Below, in pieces: positions 34,056 through 43,948 of a stretch of DNA of 64,000 nt; position 1 is the stretch's first letter, and each line of letters begins with the position of its first letter. Below the pieces are notes generated by a model. That model was not told the origin of the DNA. It searched no databases and was given only the letters and a program-made list of their open reading frames with translations. Where the stretch lies: positions 22,749 through 86,748 of IMG/VR virus record IMGVR_UViG_3300025030_000071. One strand, written 5' to 3'. A program made the translations under genes and the position numbers. This stretch comes from a virus.

Positions 34056-34468
34056 TGAGTCGTTTCGACGCAGCAGACTTATGGTTTACTGAAGAAGGCG
34101 ATTTAGTATTAGGCGATAATGGCGACCTAAAAGATACCACTTCTGTTTATGGCCGCTCCCTCTTACAAGAAATAAGAACAAGATTAAAAGCTGATAAGGG
34201 CGATTGGAAGCTCCATACAAGCCTAGGCGCCAACCTAACAAGTTACTTAGGTGAAGCTGCAACCAAAAGATATGTCTCCTTAATCGGAAGAGCAATTGTA
34301 GAATCCCTTACTTATGATCGCTTACTTCTTCCAGGAGATTTCGAAATCATTCCCTTGACATTAGCCAATGGGATTGTCTTATTCAGGCTTGTTGTTAAGA
34401 CTGCCGAAGGTGAACTGATTGCTAACTTTGGCTATGATAGTGATCGTAGTCGCTTCATGGGATATTAA
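34055..34468 (+). CDS. gp25-like baseplate wedge protein
   Basis: A 137 aa protein. The sequence DLWFTEEGDLVLGDNGDLKDTTSVYGRSLLQEIRTRLKADKGDW (key residues: W, D, G, D, L, Q, I, R, L, G, W) and the end ELIANFGYDSDRSRFMGY follow the gp25/XkdS/W-type lysozyme-like wedge family. This protein helps start sheath assembly on the baseplate. It is followed after 3 nt by the J-like gene, the standard gp25-gp6 order. Confidence 0.8.
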   Translation: MSRFDAADLWFTEEGDLVLGDNGDLKDTTSVYGRSLLQEIRTRLKADKGDWKLHTSLGANLTSYLGEAATKRYVSLIGRAIVESLTYDRLLLPGDFEIIPLTLANGIVLFRLVVKTAEGELIANFGYDSDRSRFMGY

Positions 34469-34471
34469 GAC

Positions 34472-35686
34472 ATGGCTAATATTTTAACTGAACGAGCTGA
34501 TCAAATCTTAGACAGAACTCTAAACCAATTAACAACCAATACTCAGATTAAAAGAACAACAGCAGGGTCAAAGGCTAGGAGTATACTTGCTATTGTAAGT
34601 TCTGAGATTGAGAATCTAGAAGGTATCTTAGCTGCTAACATGGTCTTAGGACTTGTTAATGGAGCTTCGGGTATCTATCTAGATTTTATTGGCGACCTAC
34701 TAGGTATCGACCGTGGTACCCAGAACCCAGCCAGAACTTACAGGGACGAGCAAAATATAAAGGTCTCTGCGCCTACCGGCTATCTCTTTGGTGCCTTAAA
34801 CAATGGTGCTCCAATAACAGTTCCTTCTGGGACTTCTATTACCTCCAAGAATGGTGATATTCGTTTCATAATGGATGAGGATCTGGTTCTTGGCCCATTA
34901 GACAATGAAGCCTTTGCCTCTGCCCATGCGGTCAATCAAGGACGTGACGGCAATATCTCTGCTGGTCTTCTCTCAGTCCTCAACTTCGACGGTTATGCCG
35001 CCCAAGCAAACACCCCATTAGAAGTAACCAACCTATCTTCAATTGAGAGTGGTTCTATCCCTGACAAAGATGACTACTATAGAAATAGAATAAAGAATGC
35101 CCTCCTATCTGCCGAGTCAGCAAATGAAACAGCAGTTAGATTAGAAATATTAAAAATTCCTTCTATCACAGATGCGATCTTCTTAAGGCGTTATCGAGGG
35201 ATCGGAACAGCCGACATTGTAGTAGACTCTGAAACCGGAGAAGTCTCAGGTATTACTATGGAGTCAATTAACAGAGCTATTGGCAGAACAGCCGCAGTGG
35301 GCATGGACATCAAGAGCAGAGGCCCCAAACGTGTTGGGCTCTCAGCAACTCTCACCGCAAAGTTCTCTGCACAATCAAGCGTGGCGATTAAAATTCAGGC
35401 CAAGACCGCCATCAGGGCTGCGATTGAAGCGCTAATAGCCAGCACCCCGCTTGGCGGTTCCTTAAGGCTCAACGACATCGCTGAAACAGCAAGAAAGGCT
35501 CATCCAGCCATTGTAGATCTAGGGCGCCCAAACAAACCCATTGATGACATCGTTATATGGAGAGACTCCCAAATCTCAGGTAGAGCCCCTTTCACTTTAA
35601 GAGAACAAGATATCTCTCTTGAGATAGATGAAAGATTAACCCTAGAAGGCTCTTTAATCAACGCTATAACCATTTACGAAAAATAA
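34472..35686 (+). CDS. Baseplate J-like (gp6-type) wedge protein
   Basis: A 404 aa protein. An N-terminal helical region (ERADQILDRTLNQLTTNT...) precedes GASGIYLDFIGDLLGIDR. The core is that of the J-like family: QNIKVSAPTGYLF, PITVPSGTSITSKNGDIRF, EAFASAHAVNQGRDGNISAG (residues about 145-165), ESANETAVRLEILKIPSITDAI and a C-terminal SLRLNDIAETARKAHPAIVDL. It forms the baseplate wedge ring together with the gp25-like protein. Confidence 0.85.
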   Translation: MANILTERADQILDRTLNQLTTNTQIKRTTAGSKARSILAIVSSEIENLEGILAANMVLGLVNGASGIYLDFIGDLLGIDRGTQNPARTYRDEQNIKVSAPTGYLFGALNNGAPITVPSGTSITSKNGDIRFIMDEDLVLGPLDNEAFASAHAVNQGRDGNISAGLLSVLNFDGYAAQANTPLEVTNLSSIESGSIPDKDDYYRNRIKNALLSAESANETAVRLEILKIPSITDAIFLRRYRGIGTADIVVDSETGEVSGITMESINRAIGRTAAVGMDIKSRGPKRVGLSATLTAKFSAQSSVAIKIQAKTAIRAAIEALIASTPLGGSLRLNDIAETARKAHPAIVDLGRPNKPIDDIVIWRDSQISGRAPFTLREQDISLEIDERLTLEGSLINAITIYEK

Positions 35687-37615
35687 ATGATAACCTATAT
35701 TTTAACAGCTCCAGCAGTTACTATTGATCCAGGCTCAACTGAGATTGCTGTTTCATTCACAAGCACTAATCCAGATCAAGATATGAGCGATACTTTTAAG
35801 CTGTATCTGAACTATCTTGAAGTAGTTGCTGTAATTACCGAGGATGCCGGAGTATATACTTTAACCGCAACTGAGTTCCTAGAAGGTGGCAATGAAGTCG
35901 TAGTAACAGCAGAAGGCAGTGACAAGGATGGATGGAGTTCTGACCATTGGAATATAACAGTTAACCCAGAGGCATTATTCTCAGATGAACAATATTTCGT
36001 TTCATCTTATCTAGACAAAATGTTAACCTATTTCCCTTCTTATACAAAAGCCAGAACAGACAGGTATAGCTTAACGAGGCAATTCTTAAATCCCATTGCG
36101 CTTAAACTTGAAGAAAACCTAACTAGGCTTACGACAATGAACAGGGCCATGTCTCTAACAAATCTGAACAATGATGAACCGACTTGGTTATATGAGCATA
36201 GGTTAGAAGATGAAGAAAGTTTTCCAGAATTCGCAACAAGCTCAGGCGAATCAAGATATATACCACCAAGGGTTTGGGGTTATCGCGGCGTCAACAGAGT
36301 AGAACTTACAGCCGCAGAAGGGTTTAGAGAGATGTGGTACGAGGCATTACCAAGCCTTTATGAAGTAACTGATTTAGACAAGATCCTGGCTTCGCTAACT
36401 CCGTCGATAAAGATTACCTCCCTCAGGGAATTGTCAGTCTTCGATGTTCCACTACCCGGCAAACTCTGGATTGAAGTCCATTCGGCTACAAACCTTTTTA
36501 ATCTAGTTGATCAGCAATTCACTATAATAAGACTAGAAGGCCAAGGGCCTACAGGCAAGATCCAAGCAGAAAATTTAAGACTCTTCAAAGAAGGGACAAC
36601 ATCAACAGCTTTAGAATGGTCAAGAGTTGAGAAAGTCTTACTAGTCAGATCACCCGAAGAAATCACTGGTGAGTTAGTTATATATAATGCCCCGAGAAGA
36701 GCTATCGCCAAAGATGACAAACTTAATATTTACTTAGATGAGAATGAAGATAAAAAGCTAACATGGTCTCTTGGCTCAGACAGCTTAGGGAGCTTCTTAA
36801 CAACTACAGTTTCTGGCGAAGGCGATATCTTTGATATCGTGAAAGGCATAAACACAGCAAAGACTTTAGAATACTATAGATTGGCCGATACAACCGGTGT
36901 AGCGATTACTGTTGATGACTTCTGCCTTTCTAGTTTAAGCAATAGAATGTTCGGCATCGACAAAGACCAGCTTTATATATGGGACCGCCGAGACCCTCAC
37001 CATTCAAACCTCTCTGCCTTAACGGGTCAAACTACTGACCCAGAAGTAAATTTCTTCTTATTAAAATACTCTCAACCAACTCCAGTAGAAGGCGACTTAA
37101 CAACTGAAATAACAATTGAACTAGATACTCCTAAATCAGGTAAGATAGTCAGACGTTGGTACTGGGCTATTATCAATAGTGACAACTCAAGACTATACAT
37201 TGATAGAGACAAAAATCTAACAGCTTTATCCCCAGTATGGATAGAGAATCCAACCCCAACTGAATTCTTTGGTATTAACGAAAAGTCTTTTACAATTGAT
37301 ATGGTTGGTACTGGCGACTTTGTTGCTGAGCTTGTTGTTGATTTCAGAGATCACGAACAAGAGACCACTCGCATTCCCTTTCAGATCTACAACAAAATAG
37401 CTCTAGCTGAGTATTCATTAGATCATAGAGTAACTCTAAATGATGATATATCTACAATCTATTTAGATAATCATGGAGAACTCTTTATCATCAATAGATC
37501 AAAAGCTTATAGGCTTACTCCAGTATACAATGCCTTCATCCCTGATTACTCAAACAATAGAATACTTATGCGTGAAGAATATGATTCTGTTGAGGTTAGC
37601 TTAAATGAGTCTTAA
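35687..37615 (+). CDS. Baseplate wedge / peripheral protein with N-terminal Ig-like domain
   Basis: A 642 aa protein. Residues about 1-95 form an Ig-like domain (DMSDTFKLYLNYLEVVAVITE...). From about 100 it turns helical with YLDKMLTYFPSYTKARTDRYSLTRQFL, as in tail protein I / gp7-type wedge proteins that follow J. The second half is beta-rich (YLDENEDKKLTWSLGSD, LYIDRDKNLTALSP, YLDNHGELFIINRSKAYRLTP), with a recurring Y/L-x-D strand. The start abuts the J-like stop. Confidence 0.65.
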   Translation: MITYILTAPAVTIDPGSTEIAVSFTSTNPDQDMSDTFKLYLNYLEVVAVITEDAGVYTLTATEFLEGGNEVVVTAEGSDKDGWSSDHWNITVNPEALFSDEQYFVSSYLDKMLTYFPSYTKARTDRYSLTRQFLNPIALKLEENLTRLTTMNRAMSLTNLNNDEPTWLYEHRLEDEESFPEFATSSGESRYIPPRVWGYRGVNRVELTAAEGFREMWYEALPSLYEVTDLDKILASLTPSIKITSLRELSVFDVPLPGKLWIEVHSATNLFNLVDQQFTIIRLEGQGPTGKIQAENLRLFKEGTTSTALEWSRVEKVLLVRSPEEITGELVIYNAPRRAIAKDDKLNIYLDENEDKKLTWSLGSDSLGSFLTTTVSGEGDIFDIVKGINTAKTLEYYRLADTTGVAITVDDFCLSSLSNRMFGIDKDQLYIWDRRDPHHSNLSALTGQTTDPEVNFFLLKYSQPTPVEGDLTTEITIELDTPKSGKIVRRWYWAIINSDNSRLYIDRDKNLTALSPVWIENPTPTEFFGINEKSFTIDMVGTGDFVAELVVDFRDHEQETTRIPFQIYNKIALAEYSLDHRVTLNDDISTIYLDNHGELFIINRSKAYRLTPVYNAFIPDYSNNRILMREEYDSVEVSLNES

Positions 37616-38918
37616 ATCTTTTGCAGGTACCCTAACAATAGGGGCTCTCCCCTTTGCTGTAACAGGTAGCTTATCGAAAGTAGGTCTCAGGGTCCAGGGT
37701 AGTCTCATCTTTGCAGATGATATTACTAGAATCTTTCCAATTGATTATAGGATCAATGGTTTAGCTTTTACTAGTTTAGCCAATATGCTGTTTGTTGATC
37801 CCGAAGATAGAGTTGTACTTCTCTCCCCATTAGTTATAGCTGATACTTCTATAGATGCAGATTTTACTAATCTAACCATTACTGAAGCCCCCTGCACGAT
37901 TGATGGCCCAGCTGATGTTCTAACTTTAGATATTGATTCAGTAGAAGTGGTTGTTGATTATGGCGCCCTTGCCGATGAAGGCCCAGCGGTCGAATTCCCT
38001 TCTATCTATTCACCAGAAAGATTACGCATAAACGAAATAGCCAATCCTTATGACCATTTCGGCGATCTTCTTTCAGTTAATAGAATACCAGGTGAGTCCA
38101 ACGAATCATATCTAAACCGCATTAGGCGTGCAGCTAGCCACCCATCCAACAGCACATACCTTGGCCTCCTCAACGGCGTTTTAAGGGCTTTGAACCTCGA
38201 AGCTATACCCACAGCTAGGGTAACCATTAAAGAGGGCTTAGAATCGATCTCAGGCGCTCTCAGGTTGACATTAGATGGTACTTCAGTAAAAATTTATGAG
38301 ACCTGGATTTCAGAACAAGATCAACTGTCAGGACTGCGTCCAACGATAGAACAAGAGACCACCTTGGAAGGGTTCACAATAGCTGAGCTTGTTGACTGGA
38401 TTAACCAAAGCGAGTTCTATGAGGCCAAGCTTCTTGCTAATGGAGATGAGCTAGCTAACTTCATAATCAAATACGATTCAATTCGGTTAGTAACTGATTA
38501 CCTCCGGCCACAAAACATAACAAAGCTTACTGAAGAAAACCTTATTCCAGGAAGCCTTAGCTTCTTAGAAACTGAATACATGAATAATGAATTAGCCGAA
38601 GCCGCTTCATTAACCCAAATAGGAGATTTCAAAATCCATCATTCAGATGGAAGAATAGAAATCTTTGATCCTCCAAAAGAGCAAATGGCGTTCACGTATA
38701 TGATTAGTGACAATTCCTTTGAACTTGAATATTCTCCAGTCAGACTTATTGATTATTCAACCGAAGCTGGCCAAGAACTTCTATTCAATCAAGTTGAACT
38801 TGATCTTTATGATACAGAAGAAGGCCACTATATCAACGGTTTACCAACCGAAGAAGGCTATAAGGTAATAAGACAAGTCCTCGATCTAGAGGAGTTTCCT
38901 CAGCGGTGGGGTGAGTAA
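37605..38918 (+). CDS. Baseplate-associated protein, related in part to its upstream neighbour
   Basis: A 437 aa protein starting 11 nt inside the end of the 642 aa gene. The N-terminal part is beta-rich and uses the FVDPEDRVVLLSPL pattern seen near the end of the upstream protein (NHGELFIINRSKAYRLTP). A middle helical region has YDHFGDLLSVNRIPGESNESYLNRIRRAA (residues about 148-176), typical of baseplate peripheral proteins, then NSTYLGLLNGVLRALNLEAIP. Exact role not known. Confidence 0.6.
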   Translation: MSLKSFAGTLTIGALPFAVTGSLSKVGLRVQGSLIFADDITRIFPIDYRINGLAFTSLANMLFVDPEDRVVLLSPLVIADTSIDADFTNLTITEAPCTIDGPADVLTLDIDSVEVVVDYGALADEGPAVEFPSIYSPERLRINEIANPYDHFGDLLSVNRIPGESNESYLNRIRRAASHPSNSTYLGLLNGVLRALNLEAIPTARVTIKEGLESISGALRLTLDGTSVKIYETWISEQDQLSGLRPTIEQETTLEGFTIAELVDWINQSEFYEAKLLANGDELANFIIKYDSIRLVTDYLRPQNITKLTEENLIPGSLSFLETEYMNNELAEAASLTQIGDFKIHHSDGRIEIFDPPKEQMAFTYMISDNSFELEYSPVRLIDYSTEAGQELLFNQVELDLYDTEEGHYINGLPTEEGYKVIRQVLDLEEFPQRWGE

Positions 38919-41581
38919 TGGCCCAGGCTAGAAATTTATCTTTAATTGACAGGCCACAAAGTAAAAGACTCTTTAGAGATCTAACAGGATGGAAGTGGGA
39001 TGCAGGCTCTTGGAGGGATCAAGCCCATTCCAATAGAGAGGTTAAACTCCCTGATCTAGGCGTTATCGATCTTACAGGTCTCAACAAAAAGTTCTATCGT
39101 AGTGGTTGCCTGCTTCCTGGAGGACATCTAGATTTAGAAGAGGTTCGTTTTGAGAACGAACACTACTTAACTGGTTGGACTCCTGGGGTTAGGAGAGGTA
39201 CTTACTATATCCACAACCAACCTTCTTATTTGCACGGCTCTGAAAGTCTCCTGTTACTGGTCCGCGACCAAACAAACAACGATACTGAACTACGTTCAGT
39301 TGTAGACCTCCAGCACCAACCAGATCCCTCTCTGCCTATTATAGTAGAATATCTATCAAGGAATACTTCTACATTAGGCATTGAACCTTCTTCAATATTT
39401 AATCAAGTAAGTACTTTCACTGGTATTCGAGTAAACGGCATTGAACATAATGGAGATATCTTTGGTCAGATGGACACTTCCAAAGATGAATTCAAGATTG
39501 TTCAGAACGATTCAGACCCAGTACTTAATTTATCCATTATAGAAGGCGAGAACTACTCAGCCTTCCAACTCAATATCTATCATATAGATTTAGAAACAGA
39601 TCCTATCCATTGGTGGAAAGTCCAATTCTCCAAACCAAACATCTTCCGAAATGAATTAAGCTTTTCAGATTTCGTGGTGGGCCATGCACTTGGGACATTA
39701 ATTGAAGGTGACTACGCAATTGGTTATGATGGTACTTGGGCAGAAGGTCTGGGCGTCCGAGTCTTCCTCGAAAGAAGTCACCCCAATTATGGAACTATAA
39801 GCTACAAACCCGCTGAATCAGCTACCCTAACATTCAATAAGGATGTCCTAATTGACCGAACCACTTCGTTTGACCCAATAGCCGGTGAGAATACTTATTA
39901 CCTCCCCAATTTTCCTGTCCTAGATCTTTCAATGTACCAGGAAGGGGAATTAGCTGGAGCCTTATTGCTCGACACAGCAAGCCTAGAACTAACCGTTGAC
40001 GCTGTAGCCTGGACCAGAGTTCAAGACCTTACTGATGTTGGGGTCGCAGATGATGATCTGGTTTTCGAACTAGACCCACTTTGGGGAGAAATCAGATTTG
40101 GTAAAGCAGGCATTGATGATATCCACGGGGCACTTCCAGAAGGGCTTATTGAGATAACTTGGAAACAGGTTCCCCTAATCAGATACGATACTATTTCCAA
40201 TAATGAAATCTTTTTTGATTCTAGAGAAGACTTAGACCCACAAGTAAATGCCCTTAAACATGGCTTCTTAGTTCTAGATACAAAGCGTTTAATTCCTCAT
40301 AAGATTACCTTAACTGCATTAGGCCCAATTAGCAAACACGACAACGGAGATTGTTTTTGGGGGCCATTGGACATCCCAGCTACTAGCACAGATGATATCT
40401 TAACTCTCAGAGCTAGAGTAACGGCCAGAGGCAATCCCCCAATGCCTGTTGCTAATATTCCTGTTCAGTTTAATTCCATAGATGGGCTGATGCATTTCTC
40501 GCAAGAATTTGCAGTTACAGACGGAGATGGTTGCGCTTATACCGAATCATTTGGTAAGGGACATTTTGACGAGTACGTAGTTGCAGTCTGGATGTACGAA
40601 CCGATGGACTCTGACCAAATCAACTATCTAAACCCACATCCTCATACCCTTGTCGCTCATATACCAGAGTGGGGATTCCCAATTGTTGGTGGTGATACAC
40701 TTATTATTCCTGAGACTTTAGAAGCAGAACTTTCTGAAGTTTATCTTCTTGTTACAAGTATACCAGCCGAGGGCGCTGATCTTCTAGATTACGCAGCACT
40801 GCCTCGTCTAGAAGACGAGTACCTAACTCCATTCAACGGTAAGACAAGACAAAATGGTTTAACCGTTGTGTGGCATACGACATCTGACGGCGCCGAAAAG
40901 ATAGTTCACCCAACAGCGATTGTTGAAGGTCCAATGCCCGGAACATCAGCTATTACTTTCCCCATTGACCTTCCTACTGGACATTTGATAGTTGCCTATA
41001 AGCTTGTTATTGATAGAACAGCATTCGTAAATGCAAATACTGTTGAAGATCCAATCCTTACAAGCAACCAAATTGAAATTTTACTTTCGTTGGATGACAC
41101 GATGACAGGACAATGGAAACTCCCAAACTTGCTGCCTCCTGACTGGGATGGTTTTCATGAAGAAGAACCTTCTGGTCCTAATATGGATTCTTCAAGAATA
41201 AGCTCAGCAGTTTATATGTCTCCTAATGATTTTGAAGTTCTTAATATAGTACTTGCAGGAGATGGCCCAGGTGACGCAATAAACTCAGCTGTTGTTGGAA
41301 CTGATATTGATCTAATAGGCACAAGCTTCCCTGCCACTGGTGAACTTGATGTCTCTGTATTTATAATAAAAGCAGATGTTGATGGGAATATAATTTCAGT
41401 TAAAGATATTACTTCTAGTTCAGCAGTAATAGATTCAACCAGATTAAGAATCACTTCTTTGCCAGTGCCGCCAACTGAAGAATACGAAGTAGAATATTGG
41501 ATAGCTGTTGGAGGTTTCCACCCCGCAGATGTAGATGGTGTGAGAAAAACCGCTGTTACTTTAACAATCCTTGAGGCTTAA
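38918..41581 (+). CDS. Large baseplate or tail adhesin with invasin-like Ig domain
   Basis: An 887 aa protein with several beta domains. Residues about 490-560 read as a Big_1/invasin-type Ig domain (LRARVTARGNPPMPVANIPVQFN, then FAVTDGDGCAYTESFGKG). Residues about 780-870 resemble an IPT-like domain (DIDLIGTSFPATGELDVSVFI). The N-terminal 300 residues contain paired YxxH/Trp-rich strands. The stop of the upstream gene overlaps the ATG (GTAATGG). Suggested as a large tail adhesin or baseplate arm. Confidence 0.6.
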   Translation: MAQARNLSLIDRPQSKRLFRDLTGWKWDAGSWRDQAHSNREVKLPDLGVIDLTGLNKKFYRSGCLLPGGHLDLEEVRFENEHYLTGWTPGVRRGTYYIHNQPSYLHGSESLLLLVRDQTNNDTELRSVVDLQHQPDPSLPIIVEYLSRNTSTLGIEPSSIFNQVSTFTGIRVNGIEHNGDIFGQMDTSKDEFKIVQNDSDPVLNLSIIEGENYSAFQLNIYHIDLETDPIHWWKVQFSKPNIFRNELSFSDFVVGHALGTLIEGDYAIGYDGTWAEGLGVRVFLERSHPNYGTISYKPAESATLTFNKDVLIDRTTSFDPIAGENTYYLPNFPVLDLSMYQEGELAGALLLDTASLELTVDAVAWTRVQDLTDVGVADDDLVFELDPLWGEIRFGKAGIDDIHGALPEGLIEITWKQVPLIRYDTISNNEIFFDSREDLDPQVNALKHGFLVLDTKRLIPHKITLTALGPISKHDNGDCFWGPLDIPATSTDDILTLRARVTARGNPPMPVANIPVQFNSIDGLMHFSQEFAVTDGDGCAYTESFGKGHFDEYVVAVWMYEPMDSDQINYLNPHPHTLVAHIPEWGFPIVGGDTLIIPETLEAELSEVYLLVTSIPAEGADLLDYAALPRLEDEYLTPFNGKTRQNGLTVVWHTTSDGAEKIVHPTAIVEGPMPGTSAITFPIDLPTGHLIVAYKLVIDRTAFVNANTVEDPILTSNQIEILLSLDDTMTGQWKLPNLLPPDWDGFHEEEPSGPNMDSSRISSAVYMSPNDFEVLNIVLAGDGPGDAINSAVVGTDIDLIGTSFPATGELDVSVFIIKADVDGNIISVKDITSSSAVIDSTRLRITSLPVPPTEEYEVEYWIAVGGFHPADVDGVRKTAVTLTILEA

Positions 41582-41583
41582 TC

Positions 41584-43947
41584 ATGTCTGATTTAAATCT
41601 TCTTAATATCCCAGTCGAATTTGTTGATGGGCAGCAACCTACTGCGGCTTTTCTAAACGCGGCGTTCGGCCAAATTGATACAGCCTTTCAAATCTTAGGC
41701 AATATCATAGGGGATTACTTTGGCGATTCAACTAGCTTAGATACTTACCTGACAAGCTTTGTTAATGCAATAGGCAGCTTGGGCTGGATCAATACCAGGC
41801 TCCCAAGAGATACAAAAGCCAGAACTGCTGGTGGCGCAGATGACACCACTTATATAAAGGACAAAATTGGTATTGCATTTGCTGGCAAGAAAGAAGCAAT
41901 CCTAGCTTTTCAGCCAGATGCAGAAGAGGCCACAAGCGCAGGAGTGACAGGCTTTGGTCTTGGCACCGAAAAAGACAAAGTAGTTGGTGCTCCTTACGAA
42001 AACCTAGATGTGGCTGGCCAGTGGGTCCTTGACGGTCGTCGAGTCGTATCCTCCTCTTTGATTGAAGCTGCTGACTATGTAGTCTATCCAATTGACACTG
42101 ATGCTGATGATTACTATGATTCTTACGCTCCTGACAGTGGAGCAAATGTTATTCCTAATATTTATGATATTGCAAGAGAAGCACAAGACCTTTGTACTAT
42201 AAGTGCTTACCCAGCTGGTGACCCAGAGGACTTCCTTCTAACCTTCCCAATTATCAGAAGAATACAAAATCCAATTGCTCCATTTAGTACAGAAAATGCC
42301 GATACCATAGACCTTAGTCTTTCGGGTGAATCTATACATTGGTCAACTGATGCTGGCGCATTACCAGCCGAAAATCTAATGCCTACTTATGTAGTGCCAC
42401 CTTTCATTTATCAAATCGCTTCAGCACCAGGTCAAGGACTAATCATTCCTTCTGGCTTAGTCTCTCTTTGGTGCAAGAATGGAGATTCAATCCAACGAGT
42501 GAGACCTGGCCTAGATACTGAAGAAATCACTTTCAAGATCGAAGCAGGTACGCGCAGGGCAATCAAGATCACTGTCCCTGACAGCCTTTCTGGTGATATG
42601 CCACACCAATTAGCAGACCCACCAGACTCACTTGATGACCAATATATTTTAGTTTTTGCTGGCACAACAATAGCAGAAGCACTTATCCACGAAAGAGCAG
42701 GCGCTTTACGCCATACTCACGATGGCCATGATGATTCTTATCCCATCTTAACTCAGAGTCTGAGCGAGCGATTTGATCCTGCTAATTGGTATCCATCCTT
42801 AAACCTTTATAACCATTTTCCACAGTATCTACATCGTGGAGGTTATACAGCCAACCAGGATCCCCTGAACAGAGACAACGCTTTCTTAGGAGACTTCCTG
42901 TTAGGAACCTCTATATCGCTACCTACGAATCAGATTGGAGAATCTTCTGCTTCAGATAATTCACACAAACTTTATATCGGCAGTACAGTTACGCCTTACT
43001 TGCAATGGAGAGCTGAAACAAATGACCCGGCCTTGGTTCTTGGCTATGAAGAAAATAATGCCTTAGGAATAAGAATACAAGGCAAGCTCTATTTAGGTCC
43101 TTTAGCCCAATCCACCTACTTTATTTCTGAGATACCAGCAGCAACATTCAGAAAAGTTTCCCTGAAAACGGGAGCAACAGAGGCTATCGCTGATACTAAT
43201 CTAGAATTTTCAGCAGGGACCTTAGAAGCCAGGGCAGGCATAGTGGAGTTTGACGACGCTGAAGACCCATTATGTCTAGAAAATGATGGGTTATTAGGGA
43301 CTGGGTATACAAGGCTTGCCTTAAGAAAAACAGGCTCAACGGTGACGACTCAGATGAGCGTGGGCGAGCTATCAGTATACAAAATAAAACCAGAAGACCT
43401 AGTCAAAACTGATAAAATTTTCATATCTGCAATGGATTTTCGGAAAGACAAAGTGCTTGAGTCCACCCTAATAACAGAAGATAGTTCTGGGTATGCATAC
43501 TGGACCTTAGTGGATGTTGGCATACACTCATTCTATACCAATCTAAATAAATATTGTCAAAAAAAATTGGCTGGTATAGACACGGATATTTATATACAAA
43601 AAATACATATTATATATGCACCAGCAAATGACACAGCTGGCGACTTTTTACAGTCACTAGTATACAAAATAAGTACTTGGGATGGAGAGGGGGTTTTTGA
43701 CCCAGATGCCACCGTAGAGACTTTAGACACAAGCGATACGATAGACCCAACGACATCATTCTCAGACCCAGATCTAGATGGCTTTTCTGACTGGTGCATA
43801 TATACAATTGACAGTTTTGATAACTACCCACTGCTTGGCATACCAATTGATGGCGATGGGTCTTATCCACTAGAAATACGATGGACCAAAGTTAATTCTG
43901 GCGGGAATTTTGCCGGAGTACATCTTGAATATAAGATAAACGTTTAA
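41584..43947 (+). CDS. Large baseplate/fibre protein
   Basis: A 787 aa protein. The N-terminal 70 residues (LLNIPVEFVDGQQPTAAFLNAAFGQIDTAFQ...) are of the type that attaches fibres to baseplates. Residues about 370-440 include HDGHDDSYPIL and a PSLNLYNHFPQYLHRGGYT-type Trp/His/Tyr stretch. The last 250 residues are beta-rich and may be a receptor-binding or lectin-like end (DPDLDGFSDWCIYTIDSFD then HLEYKINV). The start follows 2 nt after the previous stop. Confidence 0.6.
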   Translation: MSDLNLLNIPVEFVDGQQPTAAFLNAAFGQIDTAFQILGNIIGDYFGDSTSLDTYLTSFVNAIGSLGWINTRLPRDTKARTAGGADDTTYIKDKIGIAFAGKKEAILAFQPDAEEATSAGVTGFGLGTEKDKVVGAPYENLDVAGQWVLDGRRVVSSSLIEAADYVVYPIDTDADDYYDSYAPDSGANVIPNIYDIAREAQDLCTISAYPAGDPEDFLLTFPIIRRIQNPIAPFSTENADTIDLSLSGESIHWSTDAGALPAENLMPTYVVPPFIYQIASAPGQGLIIPSGLVSLWCKNGDSIQRVRPGLDTEEITFKIEAGTRRAIKITVPDSLSGDMPHQLADPPDSLDDQYILVFAGTTIAEALIHERAGALRHTHDGHDDSYPILTQSLSERFDPANWYPSLNLYNHFPQYLHRGGYTANQDPLNRDNAFLGDFLLGTSISLPTNQIGESSASDNSHKLYIGSTVTPYLQWRAETNDPALVLGYEENNALGIRIQGKLYLGPLAQSTYFISEIPAATFRKVSLKTGATEAIADTNLEFSAGTLEARAGIVEFDDAEDPLCLENDGLLGTGYTRLALRKTGSTVTTQMSVGELSVYKIKPEDLVKTDKIFISAMDFRKDKVLESTLITEDSSGYAYWTLVDVGIHSFYTNLNKYCQKKLAGIDTDIYIQKIHIIYAPANDTAGDFLQSLVYKISTWDGEGVFDPDATVETLDTSDTIDPTTSFSDPDLDGFSDWCIYTIDSFDNYPLLGIPIDGDGSYPLEIRWTKVNSGGNFAGVHLEYKINV

Positions 43948-43948
43948 A

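Noticed and set aside
41789-42145. 118-codon leftward frame inside the 787 aa gene
   Set aside because: Shadow frame: Gln/Leu/His-rich composition arising from antisense of a coding region, with no start signal.
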